Assembly (NCBI GenBank): GCA_016223105.1
Contig: JACRPR010000061.1
Coordinates: 1-56,641 of the forward strand
From: Chloroflexota bacterium
GTDB lineage: Bacteria > Chloroflexota > Anaerolineae > UBA4142
Direction: 5' to 3'
Length of the DNA: 56,641 nt
The position numbers and the translations under genes were made by a program. The notes below the pieces were generated by a model. The model did not search any database. It worked only from the letters and a program-made list of their open reading frames with translations, and had not been told where the DNA came from. Shown here in pieces: positions 39,496 through 47,389 of the stretch (position 1 is its first letter; every line of letters starts with the position of its first letter).

Positions 39496-40371
39496 TTACG
39501 CGCCTTGCGCGATCAAAAAAATTCCAGACGCGATGATGATGGACGCGGTGATCCGTAATTTGGGCGCGGGTTCGTGAAACAACAATGTGCCTGCCGCGAC
39601 GCCTAGCACAATTCCGAGTTGGCGCAGGGCGACGATGTAACTCGCGTGCGGCGTGAGTTGATACGCCCACAGGATCAGCGAGTACGATCCGAACATGAAA
39701 ATCGCGGCGATGATCGCGAGCCGCCATTCGCTCCAGCCGCCCTGGGTCAGGATCGGCAAGCGTTGTTGTTTGAGGATGAGCGCGAACACGATCAAGCCGA
39801 AGGAACATTCGTACACGTTGTAACGCAACGCGGTGCTGATGCCGCCTTGCATCGCTTGCGCGGCGATGCTGTCGAACGCGCTGTACACAAACACGCCGAA
39901 CGCGGCGAGAATGACCCAGGGCGTCGAACGATTCCAATAGCGCGCGAGCGACCAATCGCGAAATGATTCGAGCGGAATGATCGTGCATCCAATCGAAACC
40001 AGGATCAAACCGATCCAGCCGACGAACGATGGCGGATTGCCGCGCACAACGTCCGTGATCGCGACGAGCAACACCGGGAGCGAACGCACGAGCGGATACA
40101 CGGTCGAGAAATCGCCGCTTTGATACCCGCGCGTCAATCCGTAATAGTACAGTGCGAGACCGATGCCGCCCAAGCCGAACCAAACCCAGGTAAGCGATAA
40201 AACCGGTTGCTCAAAAAATTCGCCGATCAACGCGAGCGGCATGCCGATGCCCGCGATCACGAGGGACATTTTCGTGAACGTGTCGGTGCCGCGTTGGTGG
40301 CGCACGAGCATATTCCAACTTGCGTGCGTGATCGCGGAGACGAGTGCGAGAATGATCACGAGGAGCGACAT
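39496..40371 (-). CDS. EamA/DMT-superfamily transporter
   Basis: A 291-residue protein with ten predicted helices in two five-helix halves. The first half opens with LALVSAITHASWNMLVR, and GLTRGYQSGDFSTVYPLVRSLPVLL is the typical EamA pore segment; the second half ends with LRQLGIVLGVAAGTLLFHEP, the family's closing motif. It exports or imports small metabolites; the substrate is not known. The gene is divergent from the DUF2270 gene. Confidence 0.87.
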   Translation of the reverse strand: MSLLVIILALVSAITHASWNMLVRHQRGTDTFTKMSLVIAGIGMPLALIGEFFEQPVLSLTWVWFGLGGIGLALYYYGLTRGYQSGDFSTVYPLVRSLPVLLVAITDVVRGNPPSFVGWIGLILVSIGCTIIPLESFRDWSLARYWNRSTPWVILAAFGVFVYSAFDSIAAQAMQGGISTALRYNVYECSFGLIVFALILKQQRLPILTQGGWSEWRLAIIAAIFMFGSYSLILWAYQLTPHASYIVALRQLGIVLGVAAGTLLFHEPAPKLRITASIIIASGIFLIAQGA

Positions 40372-40462
40372 GGCTTGATTGTAAATAAATCGCGCGCTTT
40401 GTCAATGACACGCGCGGCGATTTGATTTATAATGATGCCTGCCCGAACAATCGCGCTCTATA

Positions 40463-40533
40463 ATTTCCCACCGATACAAATGAACACGGATAATTTTTTT
40501 ATTCATCCGTGTTCCCTTGAATCAGCGGGGAAA
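40463..40533. repeat. Palindromic repeat, GGAACACGGAT family
   Basis: TTCCCACCGATACAAATGAA and TTCCCTTGAATCAGCGGGGA arms with AACACGGATAA / TTCATCCGTGTT inside. It lies in the divergent gap just before the DUF2270 gene. Confidence 0.8.
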
Positions 40534-40567
40534 AAGTTTTGCGCCGATTGATCAAGGAGATGAAAAA

Positions 40568-41296
40568 GTGATCACCGAACCGGAACTCGAACCGTTGTGG
40601 ATGTTTCGCGCGCGCGAACTCAAGGCGAGCGATTTCAATACCGCGTTCGTGCATTTTTATCGCGCGGAAATTCAACGCCAAAATGTGTGGCGCACGCGTC
40701 TCGACGCGACGACGAACTGGGCGATCATTACCGCGGGCGCGGTCGTGTCGTTCGCGCTCTCCGCGCCGGAACATCATCACGGCGTCATCATCATCAATTT
40801 CGTTTTGATCGCGTTGTTTTTATTTATCGAGGCGCGCCGGTATCGCTATTACGAATTGTGGGCGTATCGCACGCGCTTGATGGAAACGAATTTTTTCGCG
40901 GCGATGCTCGTGCCGCCGCACGCGCCCGCGCCCGATTGGGCGACGAATCTCGCGGCGAGTTTATTGCATCCGCAATTTACGATTTCGTTGTGGGAAGCGG
41001 TCGGTCGCCGCTTTCGCCGGAATTATTTGTGGATTTTTTTGACGCTCGCCGCGAGTTGGGCGCTCAAAATTATTACGCAACCCAAAGCGTTGACGACGCG
41101 CGATGAATTCATCGCGCGCGCGGCGATCGGTCCAATTGGCGGAGAAATTGTCATCGCCGGGATGATCGCGTTTTTGATCGCGGCGTGCGTGCTCGGACTC
41201 GCGACGGTGATGCTACGGCGTTCCGTTGGCGAAGTGTTCGATGATACGCGCTTGGATCAATTCATTCGCGCACACATCACGCGCGAAAAACAATAG
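40568..41296 (+). CDS. DUF2270 family membrane protein
   Basis: A 242-residue protein of the DUF2270 family. GTG 40568 is chosen since AAGGAGATG lies just before it and the family begins near here. The signature is clear: FNTAFVHFYRAEIQRQNVWR then RLDATTNWAIITAGAVVSFA, and FIEARRYRYYELWAYRTRLMETNFFA. Two helices flank the conserved RRYRYYELW loop and two more follow near the C-terminus. The family is found in Chloroflexi, Deinococcus-Thermus and archaea. No function is known. Flanked on both sides by copies of the same GGAACACGGAT palindrome. Confidence 0.88.
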   Translation: MITEPELEPLWMFRARELKASDFNTAFVHFYRAEIQRQNVWRTRLDATTNWAIITAGAVVSFALSAPEHHHGVIIINFVLIALFLFIEARRYRYYELWAYRTRLMETNFFAAMLVPPHAPAPDWATNLAASLLHPQFTISLWEAVGRRFRRNYLWIFLTLAASWALKIITQPKALTTRDEFIARAAIGPIGGEIVIAGMIAFLIAACVLGLATVMLRRSVGEVFDDTRLDQFIRAHITREKQ

Positions 41297-41325
41297 CGAC
41301 GATTCGATAATGCGTTTGCTAAAAT

Positions 41326-41392
41326 TTTCCCACGGATAAAAAGGAACACGGATGAATAAAAATTATCCGTGTTCCTTTGTATCCGTGGGCAA
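41326..41392. repeat. Palindromic repeat, GGAACACGGAT family (near-perfect copy)
   Basis: TTTTCCCACGGATAAAAAGG and CCTTTGTATCCGTGGGCAA; inner arms GAACACGGAT/ATCCGTGTTC are perfect. Confidence 0.85.
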
Positions 41393-41458
41393 GTTTCAAT
41401 TCGCGCAGAAATGCCAAGCGCGAAAATAATCAGGACACGGTTGATGCCGTGTCCTGAT

Positions 41459-42247
41459 TTATTTCTTCTGATCGTACGCGCCGCGCCAATCGTTCAGCCG
41501 CACGCGCAGAACATCGCGCAGATTGCGCCACGAATCGCGGAGCGGATTGACTTTGGTCTCGGTGCCGTACCGCCACTCGACCGGCACTTCTTTGATCTTG
41601 ACGCCGGATTTTTGTCCGATGAACAACACCTCGACATCGAACCCGGTCACCATCGCGCCGGTAATTTTTTTTGCGTTTGCGCCGTACAATTTCATCCGAT
41701 TGAACACATCGCGCGTAACATCATCGCGAAACGCTTTGAAGCCGCATTGCGTATCTTGAATGTCGCGCACGGTGAGCGCGCGCACGATGAAATTAAAGAT
41801 GCGTCCCATCCAATGCCGATAAAACGGTTCCTTGATTCGCTTCGCGCCCGCGCCCTCGCGCGAGCCGATCACAATGCCGTACCCGCGTTCGAACCAGGGC
41901 AACAAGCGTTCGATCTCTTCAATCGGCGTGCTGAGATCGGCGTCGGAAAATAAAACAATGTGCCCGCGCGCGCGCAACATCCCGGTTCGCACTGCGTACC
42001 CCTTGCCGCGATGATCGTTGCGAATGACCGCGACGTTGGGATGCGCCGCGCGAAACGATTCCGCGACCTCCGCCGTGCGATCCACACTTCCATCATCCAC
42101 GACGATGATTTCACTCGCGTAATTTTGCCGCGTGAGATAATCGGTGATTTGATTCAACGTATCGGGTAAGCGCCGCTCTTCGTTGTACGCCGGAACAACG
42201 ATGGACAGGAACGGACGCGAAATTGGCGCGCTAATAATAATCTCCAA
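41459..42247 (-). CDS. Dolichyl/polyprenyl-phosphate glucosyltransferase-like GT2
   Basis: A 262-residue family 2 glycosyltransferase of the ALG5/DPG-synthase branch. It reads LSIVVPAYNEERRLPDTLNQ, EIIVVDDGSVDRTAEV, NDHRGKGYAVRTGMLRA and LFSDADLSTPIEEIERLL with the DAD metal site. Then come GIVIGSREGAGAKRIKEPFY and QCGFKAFRDDVTRDVF. These enzymes attach a hexose from UDP- or GDP-sugar to a polyprenyl phosphate, feeding GT-C enzymes such as those at 31563 and 43959. ATG 42245-42247. It is followed on the minus strand by the DUF2270 gap and preceded by a repeat. Confidence 0.9.
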   Translation of the reverse strand: MEIIISAPISRPFLSIVVPAYNEERRLPDTLNQITDYLTRQNYASEIIVVDDGSVDRTAEVAESFRAAHPNVAVIRNDHRGKGYAVRTGMLRARGHIVLFSDADLSTPIEEIERLLPWFERGYGIVIGSREGAGAKRIKEPFYRHWMGRIFNFIVRALTVRDIQDTQCGFKAFRDDVTRDVFNRMKLYGANAKKITGAMVTGFDVEVLFIGQKSGVKIKEVPVEWRYGTETKVNPLRDSWRNLRDVLRVRLNDWRGAYDQKK

Positions 42248-42257
42248 CCAACAATTT

Positions 42258-42320
42258 CAGATTTCAGATTGCAGATTGCAGATTGTCAATTTGCAATCCG
42301 AAATCTGAAATCTGCAATTG
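42258..42320. repeat. TTTCAGATTTCAGATTGCAG palindrome
   Basis: A tandem-like ATTTCAGATTGCAGATTGC block pairs with GCAATCCGAAATCTGAAATC. Lies between two minus-strand glycan genes. Confidence 0.75.
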
Positions 42321-42356
42321 CGTCTATTCTACCGAAAAAAATGAAAAACACAAACC

Positions 42357-43913
42357 TCACCGCGCGGGGGCGCGAATTTTTGTCAGCATAATGTGATCGG
42401 AATTGGTTTCATTCGCGATGAGCCGCGCGCCGGTTGGCGCGTGATACATTCCGACGATCAGCGTGTATTCGCCCGGCGCGAGATTTGCCGGTAATTCGAT
42501 CGCGATGCGATCCACGATCACTTCGTCCTTCAACCAACTCGTCGTCGGCGCGTTGCCCGCGTCTGGTTCGCGATCATACTGCGCGACCAGGTTGCCTTGC
42601 GCGTCGAGCAAGTGCGCGAACACGGTGTAGCGTTCGCCGATTTTTTCGCGCGCTTGCCAATACAATGTGAGCGGAATCGTCGCGCGCGCTTTGATCGCGT
42701 CGCCATCGAGATCATAGCCGAGCAAGGTGATCGCAGTGCCGAGCGTAAATGATTTTGAAAATTGCGGCGACGGCAAATCGAACCGATGCGCGCGCGCGTT
42801 GATCTGAACGCGCGTGAGTTCGACCGCGCGCGCATCCATCGCGACGCGAATGGTTGCCGCGCCGTTCATTGCTTCGGCGTCCACGTTCAAAATAATTTTG
42901 TCGAGCCAGGTCTCGCCCGCGTTCCAGCGCGAGGTAGGAAACGCATCACTCGTCGGACGATGTTGCCGGGACGCGCGCACCGCGCCGGACGAATCCACGA
43001 GTTGGATCGTCGCGGTGTAATCGCGCGCCGGTTTTGCGCGCGCGCGCCAATACAAGGTCAAGGGCAACGCGTCGCCCGGCGTGATCGCATCCGCGCCGCG
43101 CGCGAAACCGACGAGCGCGATCTCGTTCCACTGAAAATCGAACGGGTTTGGAATCGCGGGAACATTCGCTTGATCGCTCGCGCGCACGGTAACATTTCCG
43201 AGCATCACGGTTTGCGCGCGGCGATTTTCCGGCGCGATCACATTCGCCGCGTCGCCGGTTTGCGAATCGTACACGACGATGTGCGCGACGTAATCGCCGG
43301 GCGGCGTGCCGGGTGGAATCGCGAGCGCGTGATGATCGCGCAGGGTTTGCCCGGCTTGCCAGGTTGAAGTCGGACGCGTACCGCTCGCCGGTTGATGATC
43401 GGCGTGCGCCCAAATCACATCGCCGCGCGAATTCGCGAGGCGCGCGCTGATCGTGTAATCGCGCGCGATGGTTTGCGGCGCGCCCCACTCGAGTTGAAGC
43501 GTCGCAAAGCCGCGTCCCGATTCAATCGGCGTATCGTTCACACGATAGCCGCGCAATTCCATTCCGTTGTTGAACGTGATCGGTTCGGCGAAATCTTCTC
43601 CGCGCGCGGGCGATCCCGCGCGATAGGCGAGCACGCGCATCTGTCCGTACTTGGACTCGCCGAGTGAAAACGCGTTTTGCGCGAGCCAATCTTCGGCAGG
43701 GTGATGATCAATCGCTTGCACAATCGCCCACACATTGCGCGCAGACGCAATCGCGTTTTGCAAATCGCCTGGTTTTTCCAAACCGCCATACGTCAAGCGC
43801 GCGCCGGCGTAATGACTCAAAAAATATCCTTCTTGCCAATACGCATGAAACAAAACCACATCGCCGGTCTGCGTACCGACCTTGGTCTCAAACTTGTACT
43901 GGAATACAGGCAT
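42357..43913 (-). CDS. Extracytoplasmic beta-domain protein, probable C-terminal part of a split PMT-type enzyme
   Basis: A 518-residue protein without signal peptide. It begins FQYKFETKVGTQTGDVVLFHAYWQEG, a segment that follows the last helices in PMT-type glycosyltransferases of Chloroflexota. Residues about 115-515 contain three similar beta-sandwich modules with lines such as TWQAGQTLRDHHALAIPPGTPP, RWNAGETWLDKIILNVDAEA and SWLKDEVIVDRIAIELPANL, each followed by GDYVAHIVVYD- or GEYTLIVGMYH-like strands. The upstream gene on the same strand encodes the membrane half. The two frames are separated by 45 bases and a stop. I infer a single gene that lost its last helices; a separately translated protein cannot be excluded, as AAGGAAAAAGGAAG precedes ATG 43911-43913. 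Confidence 0.65.
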   Translation of the reverse strand: MPVFQYKFETKVGTQTGDVVLFHAYWQEGYFLSHYAGARLTYGGLEKPGDLQNAIASARNVWAIVQAIDHHPAEDWLAQNAFSLGESKYGQMRVLAYRAGSPARGEDFAEPITFNNGMELRGYRVNDTPIESGRGFATLQLEWGAPQTIARDYTISARLANSRGDVIWAHADHQPASGTRPTSTWQAGQTLRDHHALAIPPGTPPGDYVAHIVVYDSQTGDAANVIAPENRRAQTVMLGNVTVRASDQANVPAIPNPFDFQWNEIALVGFARGADAITPGDALPLTLYWRARAKPARDYTATIQLVDSSGAVRASRQHRPTSDAFPTSRWNAGETWLDKIILNVDAEAMNGAATIRVAMDARAVELTRVQINARAHRFDLPSPQFSKSFTLGTAITLLGYDLDGDAIKARATIPLTLYWQAREKIGERYTVFAHLLDAQGNLVAQYDREPDAGNAPTTSWLKDEVIVDRIAIELPANLAPGEYTLIVGMYHAPTGARLIANETNSDHIMLTKIRAPAR

Positions 43914-43958
43914 CTTCCTTTTTCCTTATGGATCGTCCCGGTTCTATCGCCGCAAGGG

Positions 43959-44963
43959 TCATTCCTTGCCGGTCTCCACGAACCACACGAGCATCGCGTC
44001 AGAAAATTTTGCTTCGCGTGTCGCGAACGCGATGGCGAGACCGATCACGATCAATCCAAAAAATAATGCGGACAGTGGCAACGCGTTCGTGAGCGGCAGG
44101 GGCGGATCGAGAATCAGTCCGGCGAAACCGCGCGCGAGAAATATCCCGACGTTCATTGGGATCGTATCGCCCGCGACGCCTTTGACATCGGTGTACGCGC
44201 TCGCGGAATGAAGCGCGAGCCAGGGCAAAAATAAAATCACGATGCTGATTGACGCAACAAGCCAACGCGCGACGAACGCGAAACGATTTTTCAAAAGCGG
44301 CAACAGGGTTAGCCCTTGCGCGACAAATAGAAACGCGGTTTGGTACAGCGTGTACTGCGCGAGCAACATCGCGACCCAAAAACCGAGCCAGCGCGCGCGC
44401 GTTTCTTTTTCGATCACGCGCGCGAAAAACCAGGTCGCGAGCGCACCAAGAAAAATCACGAGCGCGTACATTCGCACTTCTTGCGAATAGTGAATCGCGA
44501 ACGGCGCAAGCGCGATCAATGCGGACGCGAGTACGCCAGCGCGCGCATCGAACAATCGTTTGCCAAGTGCAAACATTAGCGCGACGGTTGCAGTGCCGAA
44601 AAAAATCGAGAGGAAGCGTACGGAAAATTCGGAAGGTCCCGTGAGCGGAAGCCAGAAATGCAAAAGATAATAGTAGAGCGGCGGGTGCGGATCAACATCC
44701 TTGCCTTCGAATGTGATCGCGTACAAATCGCGGTGCGCGGAAAAAACGCTGAATCCTTCATCGCCCCACATTCGCAAATCGGCAATGTTCCACACGCGGA
44801 GCGCGAATGCGAGAAGCAGGATCGCGAGCAACACAATGTCATTGCGAGCGAAGCTCGAAGACCCTGAGCGAAGCGAACGGGGAAGCAATCCCCGATTCGC
44901 TGGTCGGGGATTGCTTCGTCGCTCCGCTCCGCGCAATGACAATTTAATTTTATCCGCGTTCAT
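43959..44963 (-). CDS. PMT/ArnT-type membrane glycosyltransferase, N-terminal part
   Basis: A 334-residue membrane protein. ATG 44961-44963 overlaps the methyltransferase stop (ATGA). The first ~45 residues include a repeat-encoded tract (RGAERRSNPRPANRGLLPRS) that is an insertion before the first helix. The GT39/PMT signature follows: LRVWNIADLRMWGDEGFSVF with the catalytic Asp-Glu, DVDPHPPLYYYLLHFW and SALIALAPFAIHYSQEVRMY. About nine helices are present; homologues have 11-13 and a C-terminal domain. The frame ends at WFVETGKE. The missing helices and downstream beta-domain protein suggest an internal deletion. Confidence 0.78.
   Translation of the reverse strand: MNADKIKLSLRGAERRSNPRPANRGLLPRSLRSGSSSFARNDIVLLAILLLAFALRVWNIADLRMWGDEGFSVFSAHRDLYAITFEGKDVDPHPPLYYYLLHFWLPLTGPSEFSVRFLSIFFGTATVALMFALGKRLFDARAGVLASALIALAPFAIHYSQEVRMYALVIFLGALATWFFARVIEKETRARWLGFWVAMLLAQYTLYQTAFLFVAQGLTLLPLLKNRFAFVARWLVASISIVILFLPWLALHSASAYTDVKGVAGDTIPMNVGIFLARGFAGLILDPPLPLTNALPLSALFFGLIVIGLAIAFATREAKFSDAMLVWFVETGKE
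44838..44940. repeat. Palindromic repeat inserted in the 5' part of the PMT gene
   Basis: GTCATTGCGAGCGAAGCTCG and TCCGCTCCGCGCAATGAC arms with an inner GCAATCCCCGATTCGC unit. The coding frame runs through it without a stop. Confidence 0.8.
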
Positions 44964-45676
44964 CCGCGCGCTCCGCGGTCCGCGTCCAATTGATTTTTTT
45001 CGCAAATTAACAAAATGTGCGGGTACGGCAACAGGTCCCACAAGAAATGCGCGTACACCGGCGCAAAGCCGGTCGCGCGCAATTGGCGTTGCCACGCGCC
45101 GGCGGAACGATAATTGAAATCGTCGCGCGGCGACATCACCAGATCGAGAATGTACGTGAACCAGAGCATCGTACGCGGTTGCGTGTCAATGTCCTTGAGC
45201 AAAAAGCGTCCGCCCGGTTCGAGTCGCGCGAACAGGTCGCGCAAGAGCGCGTCGCCGCTCGCGACCGGGATGTGATGAAACACATCGAGCGCGTATGCGC
45301 CGGCAATTTTTTGCGCGGGTCGCCACGCGCGCAGATCGCCGCGTTCGTATGTAACATTCGTGATGCCGAGTTTCTGCGCCGCCGCACGCGCGATCTGCAA
45401 GCGCGGATCGTTGATGTCAATGCCAATGATCTGCGCGTGCGGCTTGCGCGCGGCGATGTAAAGTGAGAACAAGCCAAAGCCGCAACCCAGGTCGAGGATC
45501 GTACCGTGATCCGGCAAGTATTGTTCGATCTCTTCGAGGAAACGCAGGTGAATGATCTTGAAACGGATGAACGCGTACGCGCGAATGACGCCCGAGTACG
45601 CCGCGATAATCTGCGCGCGCAGATCGCGTTGGGCATTGGGCTTGTCGCTTGCGTTTTCGGTGATAGATAATCTCAT
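44960..45676 (-). CDS. SAM-dependent methyltransferase
   Basis: A 238-residue class I methyltransferase. ATG 45674-45676 is chosen over one 39 bases upstream that lies in a repeat (CCGCGTTCATCCGCG). Motif I is TILDLGCGFGLFSLYIA, the acidic end of strand 2 is IIGIDINDPRLQIARA, and YALDVFHHIPVASGDALLRD follows as the post-III region. The N-terminal part (SGVIRAYAFIRFKIIHLRF) is characteristic of membrane-associated or lipid-linked glycan methyltransferases. It overlaps the PMT-type gene by four bases, so it probably acts in the same glycan pathway. Confidence 0.85.
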   Translation of the reverse strand: MRLSITENASDKPNAQRDLRAQIIAAYSGVIRAYAFIRFKIIHLRFLEEIEQYLPDHGTILDLGCGFGLFSLYIAARKPHAQIIGIDINDPRLQIARAAAQKLGITNVTYERGDLRAWRPAQKIAGAYALDVFHHIPVASGDALLRDLFARLEPGGRFLLKDIDTQPRTMLWFTYILDLVMSPRDDFNYRSAGAWQRQLRATGFAPVYAHFLWDLLPYPHILLICEKNQLDADRGARG

Positions 45677-45735
45677 GGAAATTAATCCGGTACGAAAAAA
45701 TTTATCCGCGTTCATCCGCGCTTGTCCGCGTCGAA

Positions 45736-46665
45736 TTATTTCACCAGCGCGTTTTCAATTTCCGCGTCGCTTGCGCGGCGGATGATTTCGTTACGCCGCG
45801 CAAGCCAGCGCGATAAACCCAGCACACCGGCGATTTGTCCGCGCAAACGCGCGCGTGCCGCCGCGCCGCGCAGGTTTTTCAGCGCGTCAAAAGTGATGCG
45901 TAGTTGCGCCGCGATAATTTTGCGCCAGTATTTTTTCCACAACGCGCGCGGATAATTTTTCGCGAGCACCCAAATAAAATTGCGTCCGACAAAAAAACTC
46001 GATAGCGCGCCGCCGCCAGTCGCGCTGACCATATGGTACACAATCGCGCGCGGCGCGTAAGCAATTGCGTAACCCGCGAGGCGCGCGCGCCAATTCAAAT
46101 CCACGTCCTCGCAGTAACTGCCCAACGCTTCATCGAACCCGCCGATTTCGTCGAGCATTGTTTTGCGATACGCGCACGCGCCGCCGCACGGGCCAAAAAC
46201 GCCGCGCGCGTCATCGTACTGTCCCTCATCGCGTTCCCACACGCCGCGATTGCCGGGGATGCCGTCCACGCGAAAAAAATCGCCCGCGCTGTGAAGGTGA
46301 TCGCGTCGGTCGAACAATTTTAATTTGCACGCGACGATGCCCGCGTTTGGATTCGCTTCGAGCGCGCGCGCAATTTCTGCAAGCCAATGCGCGTCCGCTT
46401 CGGTATCGTTGTTGAGCAAGACGATCACCTCGCCACGCGCGGCGCGGATGCCCGCGTTCACCGCCGGCGCAAAACCGCGATTCGTTCCGAGCGCGATCAC
46501 GCGCGCTTCGGAAAAATCGCGCGCGATCAACTCGCGCGAATCGTCGGTCGAACAATCGTCCACGACGAGTGTTTCAAAATCGCGGAAAGTTTGTTGGCGG
46601 AGCGCGATCAAACAAGTGGGGAGCAAACGCGAGCCGTTCCAGTTGGGGATGATCACGGAGAACAT
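45736..46665 (-). CDS. Rhamnosyltransferase-like family 2 glycosyltransferase
   Basis: A 309-residue GT2 enzyme. ATG 46663-46665 begins FSVIIPNWNGSRLLPTCLIA and is preferred over an earlier start in a repeat-like region. Motifs are TLVVDDCSTDDSRELI, NRGFAPAVNAGIRAA, VIVLLNNDTEADAHWL (NND metal site), and GPCGGACAYRKTMLDEIGGF followed by CEDVDLNWRARLAGY. These are typical of WbbL-type rhamnosyl or N-acetylglucosaminyl transferases. The RfbD-like gene on the same strand points to dTDP-rhamnose supply. Confidence 0.88.
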   Translation of the reverse strand: MFSVIIPNWNGSRLLPTCLIALRQQTFRDFETLVVDDCSTDDSRELIARDFSEARVIALGTNRGFAPAVNAGIRAARGEVIVLLNNDTEADAHWLAEIARALEANPNAGIVACKLKLFDRRDHLHSAGDFFRVDGIPGNRGVWERDEGQYDDARGVFGPCGGACAYRKTMLDEIGGFDEALGSYCEDVDLNWRARLAGYAIAYAPRAIVYHMVSATGGGALSSFFVGRNFIWVLAKNYPRALWKKYWRKIIAAQLRITFDALKNLRGAAARARLRGQIAGVLGLSRWLARRNEIIRRASDAEIENALVK

Positions 46666-46697
46666 TCGGGATTTCAGATATCGGATCAATGAGTTGA

Positions 46698-47084
46698 TCA
46701 GTCGGATATGCTCATTAGTTGGCTAATGTCTTCGAGAACGAATTCAAGGTCGGGCGCGGTGGACGCAATGACATCGTTCTTTTCATGTTTGTGGTGCGGA
46801 AAAGACGCGAGATTTTTGTGTTTGCTATGTCCAGTGTTATCGTAGCGAAAGATCAAGTTTTTGTTTGAGTCCATATATTGGTACGCATACGTCAGCCGCT
46901 CGGTCTGGGATTCCACATCCACGTATTCGCGAATGTGCAGGATCGATCCGTCAAGCATAAAAACTTCGCCACGGATAAATCCTTCGTAGGCGCTTCGTTT
47001 GTCATACGCGATGTCGGAACTCACGACGATTGGCGCGGACTCGATGATTGCGCGAATGTGTTGAAAGTACGCTTCAATTCGCAA
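46698..47084 (-). CDS. tumE: TumE-like toxin (DUF6516)
   Basis: A 129-residue protein of the DUF6516/TumE type. The core carries AYDKRSAYEGFIRGEVFMLD, SILHIREYVDVESQTERLTY and FRYDNTGHSKHKNLASFPHH with HKH. A TTG at 47084 is suggested as start because the family begins near YFQHIRAII; the longer frame reads through the antitoxin gene end. It overlaps the antitoxin gene by 11 bases, as expected for a coupled pair. Members act as toxins neutralised by the neighbouring helix-turn-helix-free antitoxin. Assignment is by motif memory and order. Confidence 0.78.
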   Translation of the reverse strand: MRIEAYFQHIRAIIESAPIVVSSDIAYDKRSAYEGFIRGEVFMLDGSILHIREYVDVESQTERLTYAYQYMDSNKNLIFRYDNTGHSKHKNLASFPHHKHEKNDVIASTAPDLEFVLEDISQLMSISD

Positions 47085-47364
47085 AGCGAATCTCCCGGAG
47101 CGTTTTGATTTTTTCTTGCAAGCGTTCGCGCATTCGGAATTCGCCAACCCATTCGACGAACTCGAGCGTTTCTTCCACCTCGTCGTTTTGATACTTACGC
47201 AAGAATTCGCTAGTGCTCATTCCGTACTGAGTTTCAAAGTGGCGGACGCGCATATCCGTGCGATGTAAGCCGGCTTCGAGTAAGCGTAATTCATTTTGTA
47301 GCGCGGCTTCGATCATCGGTTGCAAGGGGCGTTCTTGCGGTGAGATCAAAGTGATTTGGCTCAT
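47074..47364 (-). CDS. tumA: TumA-like antitoxin
   Basis: A 96-residue helical, charged protein starting at ATG 47362-47364 with AAAGGAGCACAG before it. The body (ALQNELRLLEAGLHRTDMRV, FETQYGMSTSEFLRKYQNDE) matches antitoxins paired with DUF6516 proteins in cyanobacteria and Chloroflexi. It is the first gene of the pair. No DNA-binding motif is obvious, so autoregulation is uncertain. Confidence 0.72.
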   Translation of the reverse strand: MSQITLISPQERPLQPMIEAALQNELRLLEAGLHRTDMRVRHFETQYGMSTSEFLRKYQNDEVEETLEFVEWVGEFRMRERLQEKIKTLREIRFAN

Positions 47365-47389
47365 TGACTCTGTGCTCCTTTCAGTTTTG

